A stretch of DNA of 32,771 nucleotides from Paraburkholderia sp. CNPSo 3272 (GTDB lineage: Bacteria; Pseudomonadota; Gammaproteobacteria; Burkholderiales; Burkholderiaceae), in NCBI RefSeq assembly GCF_024206495.1, contig NZ_JAMBPQ010000059.1, forward strand, positions 1 to 32,771, in the 5' to 3' direction. The number at the start of each line of letters is the position of its first letter. Position 1 is the first letter of the stretch. The notes below the pieces were generated by a model that saw only the letters and a list, made by a program, of their open reading frames with translations, was not told the origin of the DNA and made no database searches. The translations under genes and the position numbers were made by a program. Below are positions 16,010 to 23,809 of this stretch, piece by piece.

Positions 16010-16908
16010 GGGTTGGCCCCTCCGGCCGGTGCGCTCAACGACATACTCGACGGTGCCGACTGGGACGATGTGGCCGCCGACGGCATCGGTGTCGCGCCGT
16101 CTGCGGTGCTGCGCGTCCAGTCGCGGTCGACCGAGTAGCTGGTGACACGAAAGCCCGTTGGATTGAGCTCCTGTTCGTCGCTGCGGGTCGGCAGATCGCC
16201 TATCTCGTAGGTGATCGTCGCGACCCAGTATTCGGTTTTAGGCGGCGGTGACGTCGAGCCGCCCTGCGACGGCAGCGAAAGCATCGTCTTCGAGAAGAAC
16301 ACCTGTGCGGTGGATCCGACGAACGTAATTGCACCTGGGCGCACGATCACGCGATATTTGTCGGTGAGCACGTTTTGCGGCGAGTTCTTGCGGTTGTAGA
16401 GCGCCGCGTACAACGCCTGCTCGCGTGGCGAGTTCATCAGCGTCACGGTATCGTACGCATCCTGGATCGTGTACCAGTCGTATTTCTCACGCAGCTTCAC
16501 ATACGTGCGCAGTGCTGCCCGCACCTCGAGTTCACCGAACGTCACGGATCCGCTGTGCGCGACATCAATCACCTGCACGTCGCCGGTCGCGGTGTTATCC
16601 TTAATAATCACGGGTGGTGACGGTCTCTTTAGTTGTACTAAGGCTGACGAGCCAAGAATAGAGATAAGCGCGATGAACATGGCCCCGCCCGCAACGCGCC
16701 ATGCAATCTTCGTCATGTTTTCCTGCAGCTGCTGCCGGGACTTCTCGAACGAGAGCGCTTCCCTGAAATACATCCGCGCCATCTCGCGCGGATCGGCGTC
16801 GGCGAGTTTCGCCGCAATGTGCTGCAGCGCGGCCGCGCAATTGCCGTCGACGGCAACCGCGACTGGCTCAGCCTGCACCCGCGCCGGCTTCCATGGCATC
16901 CATTTCAT
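16006..16908 (-). CDS. virB8: VirB8 inner-membrane assembly factor
   Basis: The 300-residue protein has a cytoplasmic N-terminus of about 75 residues, one membrane segment (WRVAGGAMFIALISILGSSA), and the NTF2-like VirB8 periplasmic domain (VRAALRTYVKLREKYDWYTI; NVLTDKYRVIV; YWVATITYEIGDLPTR). A Ser/Pro/Ala-rich tail of about 40 residues is extra. VirB8 is the nucleation factor for the channel. The ATG at 16908 follows GGGGAG and shares ATGA with the end of virB7. The longer upstream frame is rejected because it runs antagonistically through virB7. Confidence 0.93.
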   Translation of the reverse strand: MKWMPWKPARVQAEPVAVAVDGNCAAALQHIAAKLADADPREMARMYFREALSFEKSRQQLQENMTKIAWRVAGGAMFIALISILGSSALVQLKRPSPPVIIKDNTATGDVQVIDVAHSGSVTFGELEVRAALRTYVKLREKYDWYTIQDAYDTVTLMNSPREQALYAALYNRKNSPQNVLTDKYRVIVRPGAITFVGSTAQVFFSKTMLSLPSQGGSTSPPPKTEYWVATITYEIGDLPTRSDEQELNPTGFRVTSYSVDRDWTRSTADGATPMPSAATSSQSAPSSMSLSAPAGGANP

Positions 16909-17030
16909 GGCGCACTCCCCTGTGTCGCATGGTTGACAGGCATCCACGGCCCCTCCGGTTGCGTTGGCTTTGGTGCCGACGAGCACGCAGCAAGGAGCGC
17001 GGCGCAGCAAAGCAGGACGATTAATTTCAC
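16905..17030 (-). CDS. virB7: VirB7 lipoprotein
   Basis: A 41-residue protein starting at GTG (17030) behind GGAG: MKLIVLLCCAALLAACSS and a Pro-rich tail. LLAAC is a clear lipobox, with Cys16 the lipidated residue. Its size, position directly before virB8, and 4-base ATGA overlap with virB8 are exactly those of VirB7, which anchors and stabilises VirB9 in the outer-membrane core. The gene is below common length cut-offs and could be missed by automated annotation. Confidence 0.85.
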   Translation of the reverse strand: MKLIVLLCCAALLAACSSAPKPTQPEGPWMPVNHATQGSAP

Positions 17031-17092
17031 GTCAATCTCCGATCGGGTGGACTGTCCGCCGTCTCTGATCGCTCCGGCGGATAGACTGCCGC

Positions 17093-17452
17093 TTATTTCT
17101 CGCGCTCGAATTCGGAGCCAGGTGTAACGAGATGTCCATTCGACCTATCGATCGTCATTGCATATTGAATGCTGGAACTAACAATCATCTTCCCGTCTAC
17201 AATCGTGGCCGGTTGTTGGCGCATTACCGTTCCGACCTTGTTTCCATCGTCGTTGTACTGATCTTCCCGATGCGAAACATAAAAATCATTTCCGCTCCCA
17301 TTTCTGCTAATGACGATATCTTTATAGTCCTGACCACTAACGCGCGCCCACTTGCCGATGTACTGATCACCATCATTGCCCTTGCCGCATCCAAATTGCG
17401 CCAACGCCACGACGACCACTACTGCCGCCTTCGCAGATCGAAATTCCCTCAT
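17093..17452 (-). CDS. Small exported protein, possible entry-exclusion (Eex-like)
   Basis: The 119-residue protein has a signal-like start (KAAVVVVVALAQFGCG) with Cys just after, though Gln and Phe at the -3 and -2 sites make a poor lipobox. The rest looks like a small beta-rich domain (YIGKWARVSGQDYKDIVISR; HREDQYNDDGNKVGTVMRQQ). The start at 17452 is set by AGGAG six bases upstream. It lies between virB6 and virB7, near where pKM101 and R388 carry eex lipoprotein genes that block redundant mating. The DNA is visibly AT-richer than its neighbours: two 60-base lines hand-count at 47% and 37% GC, against clearly over 60% nearby. Eex is inference from place and form only. Confidence 0.5.
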   Translation of the reverse strand: MREFRSAKAAVVVVVALAQFGCGKGNDGDQYIGKWARVSGQDYKDIVISRNGSGNDFYVSHREDQYNDDGNKVGTVMRQQPATIVDGKMIVSSSIQYAMTIDRSNGHLVTPGSEFEREK

Positions 17453-17474
17453 GGACATCTCCTGGTATGTAAGA

Positions 17475-18407
17475 TCACACGCGGCCAATAGAGTTGGTAG
17501 GCGCCGATGATGCCCCACTTGCGCGCCCGCCTGTCAGCCTCATCGCCCTCATGGCTGCGCTGGCCGCGTTACCGAGCTTACCAACCATCGAGGAGATGCC
17601 CACGCCACCGGCAAGTTGCGATGCGAGTGACGGCATGCTCAACGACACCACGATGAACACAAGCCCCGCCCCGATGATCTTTCCTTCAATTGCATAGGTC
17701 AGCATCACGTTATGCACGTCGAATGTCTTCGGCAGTACAGAGGTCATGAAACCCACCTCGATCGCGCCTGTTGCACCGAATAGTGCGACGAGCAGGCCAT
17801 AGTTCAGACACTGTCCGACCCAGTTCTGGAAGAACTGGCGCGTCGCCGGGAAAAGTGCCGCTACAACGAAGGCCGGCCCGAGCGCGAGCAGCAATCCAAG
17901 AGCGAACTTCGCGAGGATGATGTATGCCGCTGCAATCGCGAGAAACGGCACGCCGACCAGCAGGATGCAGATTGCAAGTACTGAAACTTCGATATAGAGG
18001 CCGACATCGCTCCACGTCAGTCCCGCGTACATTGCCTTGATTGCGGAGATATAGAGATTCAACAGAGTATCGAGCCCACTACTCAGGCTGTTGCCACCCA
18101 TCAAGGCACTACTCAGATCGTCCCCGAGGCCATTGAAGAATGGCACGACGTATTCGCTGTAGTAGCTGATATTCATCCCGAGCGTGAGCACAGCCGCCCA
18201 CCCTGCCATCTTCAGCAGGAAGTCGGATATCGGACTGTCGTTGTGGCCACGCCAGTACGACACGAGTACGAGCAGGACGTAGAGACTAAAGCAGGCAGCG
18301 ACCAGCGGACTGATCAGTGAGATCATCCGGGCCGAGCCGGTATTGATCGTGTTCAGCACGTTCTGGTCGAACGAGTTGAACATGTCGCTAAAGATCTGCA
18401 GTTGCAT
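17475..18407 (-). CDS. virB6: VirB6 polytopic inner-membrane channel protein
   Basis: The 310-residue protein is very hydrophobic, with six or so membrane segments (for example MISLISPLVAACFSLYVLLV and VSVLAICILLVGVPFLAIAA) and the large periplasmic loop between them typical of VirB6. The family core FALGLLLALGPAFVVAALFP and FFQNWVGQCLNYGL is present. VirB6 forms part of the inner-membrane channel. GGGGAG precedes the ATG at 18407. Intact. Confidence 0.92.
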   Translation of the reverse strand: MQLQIFSDMFNSFDQNVLNTINTGSARMISLISPLVAACFSLYVLLVLVSYWRGHNDSPISDFLLKMAGWAAVLTLGMNISYYSEYVVPFFNGLGDDLSSALMGGNSLSSGLDTLLNLYISAIKAMYAGLTWSDVGLYIEVSVLAICILLVGVPFLAIAAAYIILAKFALGLLLALGPAFVVAALFPATRQFFQNWVGQCLNYGLLVALFGATGAIEVGFMTSVLPKTFDVHNVMLTYAIEGKIIGAGLVFIVVSLSMPSLASQLAGGVGISSMVGKLGNAASAAMRAMRLTGGRASGASSAPTNSIGRV

Positions 18408-18421
18408 GGTCGCACTCCCCG

Positions 18422-19072
18422 TTATTGATCAGCGTTGTCGTCGCCGTTCAGCCGTTGCTGCATGTCGTTATGGGCGGCCTGTTGCGCGAAATCTTTCTCT
18501 GCATCCTGAAGTCGCGCCGCGAGATCGAGGCGCATCTTTTCTGCGTTGATCGACGAGTTCTCTGCCGCCCACCGGTTTTGCAAATCGGCCTTCGCCGCCG
18601 GATCCTGTGTGAGGTTCGACTGCTGCATCAGCTGCTGGATGTTCGTCAGACGGTCGATTGACGCCTGATACGAGCGCATCGCCATTGCCTTGTTGGCGGC
18701 CAGAGTATCGTTCAGACGTTGCTGCCCGGGCGTGTACGCGGTCATCCCCTCCTGGCTCTCGATAGTGCTGGCGAGGCCGCTGATTCCGTTCAACTGCCCG
18801 CTCTTCACCTCGTCGTAGACCGACTGCCACTGATCCGGCAGGTAGTTGCGCAGCGACGGGTCATTGAAGATGTTTCCGAGGCCGCGATTGCCGATCGTCG
18901 ACTGGTACTGGTCCGAGAGCAGGCTGTACTGCTGCTCCAGCTGCTTGACGGTCGAGATCGCCTGCGCGATCGCCTGCAGGTCGATCACCGGGACACCCTG
19001 CGCGTGCGCTGCCTGCATCGAGAACGTGCCCGCGATCAACGCGGCGCTTGTCAGATTGCGAATGCTTTTCAT
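18422..19072 (-). CDS. virB5: VirB5 minor pilin / tip adhesin
   Basis: The 216-residue exported protein starts MKSIRNLTSAALIAGTFSMQ with likely cleavage after AHA. The mature part is helical, with family features VIDLQAIAQAISTVKQLEQQ, repeated Gln-rich coils and NLTQDPAAKADLQNRWAAEN. VirB5 sits at the pilus tip and helps contact recipients. The start at 19072 is chosen because it opens a good signal peptide behind GGAG; a frame extension of 12 codons lacks both. Its stop is 14 bases before virB6. Confidence 0.9.
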   Translation of the reverse strand: MKSIRNLTSAALIAGTFSMQAAHAQGVPVIDLQAIAQAISTVKQLEQQYSLLSDQYQSTIGNRGLGNIFNDPSLRNYLPDQWQSVYDEVKSGQLNGISGLASTIESQEGMTAYTPGQQRLNDTLAANKAMAMRSYQASIDRLTNIQQLMQQSNLTQDPAAKADLQNRWAAENSSINAEKMRLDLAARLQDAEKDFAQQAAHNDMQQRLNGDDNADQ

Positions 19073-19301
19073 CGTCACGCTCCCAAGCTGAACTGCAGTT
19101 GTCGGCAAACCATCGCAATACAGTCTTCAGTCCCACGCAGCCAGTCGAGCAAACCACAAGCAAAACGCGCTCGGCGCCCACTCTCTGAGGCCAGCGCCGG
19201 TCGTGCTCGTCCAGCCGCTCCTTGAGCTGTTCGCGCGTCGCTGGCTCGATCGCCGACGAAAGGTGAAGAGCGTAGTCGTCGTCATTCGGCTTCCTCAACA
19301 A
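18861..19301 (-). CDS. Unresolved frame filling the virB4-virB5 gap
   Basis: There are 209 bases between the virB4 stop and the virB5 start. One frame across them, from a TTG at 19301 with GAGG upstream, reads like protein (DYALHLSSAIEPATREQLKE, then VGAERVLLVVCSTG) with mostly G or C in third positions. It has no stop until 18861, deep inside virB5, and beyond about 19072 its composition is that of a shadow. It may be a small gene that has lost its own stop by frameshift, or chance. An alternative 53-codon frame opens at an ATG overlapping the virB4 stop. No function is suggested. Confidence 0.22.
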   Translation of the reverse strand: MLRKPNDDDYALHLSSAIEPATREQLKERLDEHDRRWPQRVGAERVLLVVCSTGCVGLKTVLRWFADNCSSAWERDDEKHSQSDKRRVDRGHVLDAGSARAGCPGDRPAGDRAGDLDRQAAGAAVQPALGPVPVDDRQSRPRKHLQ

Positions 19302-21681
19302 GTTCGGCCTCGTGCTTGCGATCGCGTTTGCCCTTGCGGCGTGCCTGGAACAGCCGCATTCGCAGGTCCGTGTCGCCATGTGCGTCGCCCGTGCATTCTT
19401 CCCAGATCGCAACGTTGTCGAGACTGCTGGAAAGCACCGCGATCTCGTCGTTCATGCCGCCCAGGTCCAGTGTTGCAAACGCCGACTGGTTGCTCTGCTT
19501 GATCAGGAACGTGCGGGACTCTTTCGACAGCCTCTTGAGCGTGTCGAATTCGCGGTCGGTCAGGTTCAGGAGCTTGTAACCGTCGCGCGTCGCGTCCGGG
19601 TTCGGCAGATAGATCTTTGTCGCCGTCAGGTCGCGGATCTCAGCGAACACCGGACACTGGATTGCGTCCTCCGGCGACTGCGAATCCAGGATCAGGAATT
19701 CGTCTGCCTTGCGGCCCGTCTTGAGCGACTTGCGGATCAGCTCCTGCGTGGTGGGGTAGCTGGCCGGCAGCCAGAATTCGGCAATCACCGTCGCGAGCAG
19801 GCCGCCCCTCTTCTGCATCTGGTCCTTGAGATACAGCAGGTGTGCAAGCACCGGCTCCGTGGCGGCATAGTCTTTCTTCAGGAAGTCAGTGACGTCGAAA
19901 CCGATCCGGCGCACGTCGGTAATGTTCGTCAGCGTGTCCGGTACGTTGTCCAGCGCCCACGAAAATCGACCGTTAGTTGCACCACACCACTGGCTAAGAC
20001 GGACCCAAAGGCCGTTCCCGTCGCCCGTATCCGGAATCGACTCCAGCAGGCGGCTGAAGGTTCTGTGCTCAATGTTCTCGAGCTTCATGACCGTGTCGAC
20101 CGCGTGCTTGACCTGCCGCTGGTCGTCAGCACTGAGTTTGCCGTTCTCGTCGCGGCAGCACGCACCCACCAGGTCGTAAAGATGCGCGAGGTTGCGCTTC
20201 GTCTCGGGCAGGCCAAACGGCGCAAGACCGGTCGGCTCGCCTTCACGCAGGGTGTAGTAGACAGCGCCCATCTCCTCGAGGAAGATCCGCAGACCTTGAT
20301 CGAGATCGAGCGCGAAGATCTTCGGGTCGAACCGCTCGAGGAAGGCGAGCAGCATCGTCTCGAGGGTGGTCTTGCCCGTGCCGGTCGAGCCGAGAATCAG
20401 CGTGTGGCCGGCAACCTTCTCGCCCACGCTGTCCTCATCCAGGCGCGAAGCGTGACAGTTCAGGCTGAACAGGCTTTTCGCAACGGTCTGCACCGGCATG
20501 AGGGCCGAGCCGTCGCCGAGCGGATTGCCGCGTGCCTTGCCGGCCGAATAGGTATGCATCGAAAACGACGACGCGAGACTGCGGGTCGACTTCGGCATCG
20601 GCCGCGGCTTCGTCCTGAATCCCGGCACCTGGCTCATGTACGTGAATGGCGCCGATGCCGTCGCCTTCACGAACTTGAAGCCGCAATCGTTCAGCGCCCG
20701 ACTGGTTACGTACGCGCCGTTGCTGATGGCCTTCTCCGGCGTGTCGCCGTACACGACGAGCGCCCCGTGATAGTCGCCGAATGCGAGATCCCGACCGGCG
20801 ATCAGCGCCACCGCATCCTCCAGTTCCTTGATCTGGTGTTTCGCCTTGTCCTCGACCGACCTCAGGTGATTGATCTGGTCTTCGATCGCCTTCATCGCTT
20901 CGGCAGTGCTCAGACAGCCCAGGCTCTGCGTGAAGGTGAATTCGACGGGCAGCGACAGCAGCGGATTCGTCTGCCCCCAGCCGGCCTTCGGAAAATCCTT
21001 CAGGTCGTAGCAGACCGCGAACCGGGTTGAGCGATCGGTGCGAATCTCAACCGTGTCGTAGTGGAAGTGCAGGTGCGACGTCGGGATCAGGTCGCGTCCG
21101 GTGGCCTGCGTGACCGGCACGCGCTCGTCGACGCCATTCACGAGTTCGCCAATGAACTGATACACCTCCGAGAACAGGATGCCGTTGTGCCCGTATGCTT
21201 CGAGCAGTTGAGGATCGTAGGCAACGATAGCCTTCATCAGTCCCTCGCCCAGCTCCTCGAGCTCGCGCACCGTCTCGTCCAGGTCGTCGCCCTGCAGGAT
21301 CGCTGTGATGTAGAAACTGTTCTCGAAGTGATCGTGCCTGCGGAAACGCCGCAGGTATTTGTCGACGGCCTGCTGGATGAACGGATTGTAGAAGCGGTAT
21401 TCGTCGCCGAACGTGATGCTGCGCCGACGAAACGTGGTCCACAGCGACAGGCGATTGCCTTTCTCCAGCGTCATCGCGGCCAGCTGACGGTTCCAGCCGT
21501 CGTAGCGTGCTTCGATCTCGCCACGGCTCACCGATTCGAACGGCACGCCGTTCACGCGCATCACCAGGAAGGCGCCGCCGTTGTCGACGCTCGTCACCGT
21601 TTCCGACACCGGACGGCCGATGCGCGGCAGCTTGTCCTCCGCGGACGTAACAAGCCGGTTCAGTTCGTTGGTCACGCGCAT
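19282..21681 (-). CDS. virB4: VirB4 channel ATPase
   Basis: The 799-residue ATPase is the largest VirB motor. Walker A is GSTGTGKTT at 431-439 and the following FALDLDQGLRIFLEEMGA and YLPNPDATRDGYKLLNLTDR blocks are standard. At the Walker B position the protein reads L-A-T-V-I-A-E-F-W (626-637 region): the Glu is kept, but an Ala stands where an acidic residue is expected. The rest is intact. The ATG at 21681 (MRVTNELNRL) is preferred; the longer frame is a shadow of the mini-orf that overlaps it by 10 bases. Needed for pilus biogenesis and DNA transfer. Confidence 0.94.
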   Translation of the reverse strand: MRVTNELNRLVTSAEDKLPRIGRPVSETVTSVDNGGAFLVMRVNGVPFESVSRGEIEARYDGWNRQLAAMTLEKGNRLSLWTTFRRRSITFGDEYRFYNPFIQQAVDKYLRRFRRHDHFENSFYITAILQGDDLDETVRELEELGEGLMKAIVAYDPQLLEAYGHNGILFSEVYQFIGELVNGVDERVPVTQATGRDLIPTSHLHFHYDTVEIRTDRSTRFAVCYDLKDFPKAGWGQTNPLLSLPVEFTFTQSLGCLSTAEAMKAIEDQINHLRSVEDKAKHQIKELEDAVALIAGRDLAFGDYHGALVVYGDTPEKAISNGAYVTSRALNDCGFKFVKATASAPFTYMSQVPGFRTKPRPMPKSTRSLASSFSMHTYSAGKARGNPLGDGSALMPVQTVAKSLFSLNCHASRLDEDSVGEKVAGHTLILGSTGTGKTTLETMLLAFLERFDPKIFALDLDQGLRIFLEEMGAVYYTLREGEPTGLAPFGLPETKRNLAHLYDLVGACCRDENGKLSADDQRQVKHAVDTVMKLENIEHRTFSRLLESIPDTGDGNGLWVRLSQWCGATNGRFSWALDNVPDTLTNITDVRRIGFDVTDFLKKDYAATEPVLAHLLYLKDQMQKRGGLLATVIAEFWLPASYPTTQELIRKSLKTGRKADEFLILDSQSPEDAIQCPVFAEIRDLTATKIYLPNPDATRDGYKLLNLTDREFDTLKRLSKESRTFLIKQSNQSAFATLDLGGMNDEIAVLSSSLDNVAIWEECTGDAHGDTDLRMRLFQARRKGKRDRKHEAELVEEAE

Positions 21682-21881
21682 GCTTCGTCTCCCGCGTACG
21701 GCATGTCGTCCGCGCCGCAAATGCGACGGCGCTCCTCCGCGAGCCGGCGAAACACGTCATACATTGTCTTGCCCGAACCGGAAGCACCAGCCGTGACGGC
21801 GTAGCCCACAATAGGCGGGCACGCACTGGCAGCGCCATCTGTTGACAGCGCAGGATTGTGCGCAGGCTTGCGGTCATTCAT
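21672..21881 (-). CDS. 69-aa P-loop mini-protein between virB3 and virB4
   Basis: This frame starts at an ATG that overlaps the virB3 stop by 8 bases and ends 10 bases inside virB4, so it is coupled at both ends. The peptide contains a perfect Walker A, G-A-S-G-S-G-K-T, inside IVGYAVTAGASGSGKTMYDV, followed by a basic helix (FRRLAEERRR) and an acidic end. It has no Walker B and is far too short for an ATPase domain. Standard VirB operons have nothing here; in many systems virB3 and virB4 are adjacent or fused. It may be a detached nucleotide-binding fragment or a real accessory protein. I do not recognise the family. Confidence 0.55.
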   Translation of the reverse strand: MNDRKPAHNPALSTDGAASACPPIVGYAVTAGASGSGKTMYDVFRRLAEERRRICGADDMPYAGDEACA

Positions 21882-22302
21882 CTTCGTCCTCCTCTGCCTG
21901 CGCAAGCAGGCGCTGACGCAACGCCTCGAAGCGCTCAAGGTCCCGGCCGCGCGAAAACGAGCGGGTGTACACGTCCAGGTCGCGGCCATACCGCATCGGT
22001 GCGAGCGTGTATGTCCTGCCGAACACCGACCCACGACGGCGGTCCAGCCAGCAGCGAAATTCCAGCCACGTCAGGCGCAGCGCCTGGTCATCTGTCTCGC
22101 AGACATGCCGGAAAAACAGGAAGACGGGCACGCCAGCCGAGCCGATCAACAGACCGCCGGGACCGATCACGAAGCCGCCGACCATACTTGTGATCAGCGA
22201 TGTACAGCCGATGATCAGCGCCGGAAACATCGGGACGCCGCCGATCATCGCGGTACGGTTCAGGCCTGCGTAAGCGGGGTACAGCGTGCGTTCGTCTTCC
22301 AT
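21874..22302 (-). CDS. virB3: VirB3 inner-membrane protein
   Basis: The 142-residue protein has the VirB3 pattern: a short N-terminus (LYPAYAGLNRTAMIGGVPMF), two close membrane segments (PALIIGCTSLITSMVGGFVI; GGLLIGSAGVPVFLFF) and a soluble tail beginning RHVCETDDQALRLTWLE. The tail, ending in a run of Glu and Asp, is about 40 residues longer than in the classic protein. VirB3 works with VirB4 in pilus assembly. It begins 6 bases after the virB2 stop without a strong ribosome site, so it is probably coupled to virB2. Confidence 0.87.
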   Translation of the reverse strand: MEDERTLYPAYAGLNRTAMIGGVPMFPALIIGCTSLITSMVGGFVIGPGGLLIGSAGVPVFLFFRHVCETDDQALRLTWLEFRCWLDRRRGSVFGRTYTLAPMRYGRDLDVYTRSFSRGRDLERFEALRQRLLAQAEEDEDE

Positions 22303-22308
22303 GGTGAT

Positions 22309-22653
22309 TCAGGCGAAGAGTCCGAACGCCCAGCCCGCGAGCACGAGTGCCGAACCCACGCCGGCCACCTTCGCAATGCCGCCACCAAAGTCATGGATCC
22401 AGTCAGCCTTGTTGGACCAGCACTGGATCCCAACCCACAGCAGATACGAACCAGCCATCACGCCACAGAATCCGTAAAACCATAGCGTGAAGGTGTTGGC
22501 CGCCGACGTGCCCGCTGCCAGGCCACCGCCCGCCCGGGCTCCGCGGGCGGCCATCGACATGACCACGGCGCCGATGCGCCCGGCATTCCTGCCACGCAAA
22601 CGCACCAAAGCCGCGGCACGGCCGGTCAAGGGTTCGAGAAGAATCTTCTTCAT
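22309..22653 (-). CDS. virB2: VirB2-like major pilin
   Basis: The 114-residue protein has two hydrophobic segments (NTFTLWFYGFCGVMAGSYLL; AGVGSALVLAGWAFGLFA) separated by a short loop, the pilin layout. The N-terminal 48 residues are Arg/Ala/Gly-rich and could hold an unusual long leader cleaved after GARA or GLAAG. The position between virB1 and virB3 supports the call; pilin sequences are weakly conserved, so the family match is mainly structural. GGAGCAGG precedes the ATG. Confidence 0.75.
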   Translation of the reverse strand: MKKILLEPLTGRAAALVRLRGRNAGRIGAVVMSMAARGARAGGGLAAGTSAANTFTLWFYGFCGVMAGSYLLWVGIQCWSNKADWIHDFGGGIAKVAGVGSALVLAGWAFGLFA

Positions 22654-22665
22654 CTGCCTGCTCCG

Positions 22666-23337
22666 TCAAAAATCGCCTAGTGCGTCCCAGGCTGGATGGT
22701 GATTGACCTGTTGGGCGTGGTCGGCCCCGGTGTCGGTGCTCACTGCGTCATCGGTCCGCCGCACACGGGCCGGGTGCACTGCTGCGCGCGATGCTGTGTG
22801 CACAACGGGTGCATTGCCCTCCGGTACGACGGCGATCGGCGGCACGACAGCAGCGTTGGCTTCGCTATCGGGGACGTTCGCAGCCACGCGCTGGACATAA
22901 CTCGTGCCACCCACATCCAGTTTGAAGCCGCGCGTGAAATTGCCGCTGTAGTAGCAGCTAAGCGCCGCACGCACGGCATCCTGCGGAACGCGTCCGCCGG
23001 CGGCCGCGCGGGTGTAGCAGTCGGCGAGGATGGCGCCGCCCGCGCGCAAGTTTGCGCACGGATCGAACGCGGTTTGAGGGGTAAGGCCATAGACCCGCAG
23101 GTTCGCGCGATTGACCTGGGCCAGGCCCATGCTGTAGTTCCAGCCAGCCGCCTCAAGCGCGCGCACGGTCGCCACCGCCTCGTCGCGGTTGCGCGGTTGG
23201 CGCACTAGGTGGCCGCCGACCACGCCGATGGCGAAGGGATTGAAGCCGGATTCGGCCTTGACGAGCGCCTGCAGGGTGGTCGGATAGACGGCCGGGGCGC
23301 ATTGCTGCGCGAGCATCGCGAAGTCGACTGGCATCAT
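22666..23337 (-). CDS. virB1: VirB1 lytic transglycosylase
   Basis: The 223-residue enzyme cuts peptidoglycan so that the channel can cross it. The SLT fold is clear: catalytic Glu29 in ALVKAESGFNPFAIGV, then WNYSMGLAQVNRANLRVYGL, DPCANLRAGGAILADCY and ALSCYYSGNF. The tail beyond about residue 165 is Val/Ala/Pro-rich and disordered, ending HPAWDALGDF. No signal peptide is obvious at the chosen ATG (23337, with GGAG upstream), which is unusual; a longer frame adds no signal either. It heads the VirB genes proper. Confidence 0.9.
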   Translation of the reverse strand: MMPVDFAMLAQQCAPAVYPTTLQALVKAESGFNPFAIGVVGGHLVRQPRNRDEAVATVRALEAAGWNYSMGLAQVNRANLRVYGLTPQTAFDPCANLRAGGAILADCYTRAAAGGRVPQDAVRAALSCYYSGNFTRGFKLDVGGTSYVQRVAANVPDSEANAAVVPPIAVVPEGNAPVVHTASRAAVHPARVRRTDDAVSTDTGADHAQQVNHHPAWDALGDF

Positions 23338-23374
23338 GAGCGCTCCGTTGCGGTCCCAAACGCGAGGTGGGTTT

Positions 23375-23593
23375 TCATGTGGCGTCTCGGTCGCGCCTGA
23401 GCCGATGTGCGACGCCTTCGGCGACGGCAACCGCGACCGCAGGCAATTGGGGCGTCACCCGCCGGTCGAACCAGCGTACGTAGTGTTCGAGAAGCCAGCC
23501 CAGACCGCCGCAGCCCCAATCGGCGGGCACGCCCAGCTGCAACAGGCCAATTGCGGCCCGTTTTGCAAGACGAAATCCAAAGAGGTTTTGCAT
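23375..23593 (-). CDS. Small unknown protein upstream of virB1
   Basis: A 72-residue frame beginning 3 bases after the stop of the gene before it and ending 37 bases before virB1. The peptide has a hydrophobic mid-part (GLLQLGVPADWGCGGLGWLL) and a basic end (VAHRLRRDRDAT). I do not recognise it. Its place and tight spacing suggest it belongs to the transfer operon. Confidence 0.5.
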   Translation of the reverse strand: MQNLFGFRLAKRAAIGLLQLGVPADWGCGGLGWLLEHYVRWFDRRVTPQLPAVAVAVAEGVAHRLRRDRDAT

Positions 23594-23596
23594 GGC

Positions 23597-23809
23597 TCAC
23601 CCACCCCGCTTCTCGCGCAGCCGACCGCGCCTGTAGGCCACGCAGCCGATCGCGGCCCAACCCAAACCCACGATCGCCACCGCAAACAGCTCACGCGGCG
23701 ATGAATGCCGCTCAACCAACCAGTACGCGAAGCCAAGGAACGACGTCACCGCCACGAACAGCAGCAGTGCGCACGCGCCCTTTTGAATCAACCCAAGAAC
23801 TGTGCCCAT
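23597..23809 (-). CDS. Small two-helix membrane protein, first of transfer operon
   Basis: The 70-residue protein has two membrane helices (ACALLLFVAVTSFLGFAYWL; LFAVAIVGLGWAAIGCVAYR) and a basic C-terminus (RRGRLREKRGG), so both ends are likely cytoplasmic. GGAGGG precedes the ATG. No family is recognised. As the first open frame of the minus-strand run it marks the operon's start; the promoter should lie within the next 300 bases. Confidence 0.6.
   Translation of the reverse strand: MGTVLGLIQKGACALLLFVAVTSFLGFAYWLVERHSSPRELFAVAIVGLGWAAIGCVAYRRGRLREKRGG

Noticed and set aside
19312..21030. 572-codon plus-strand frame opposite virB4
   Set aside because: Very long but antisense to an intact VirB4; rich in Arg, Gln and Val as expected for a shadow, with no domain.
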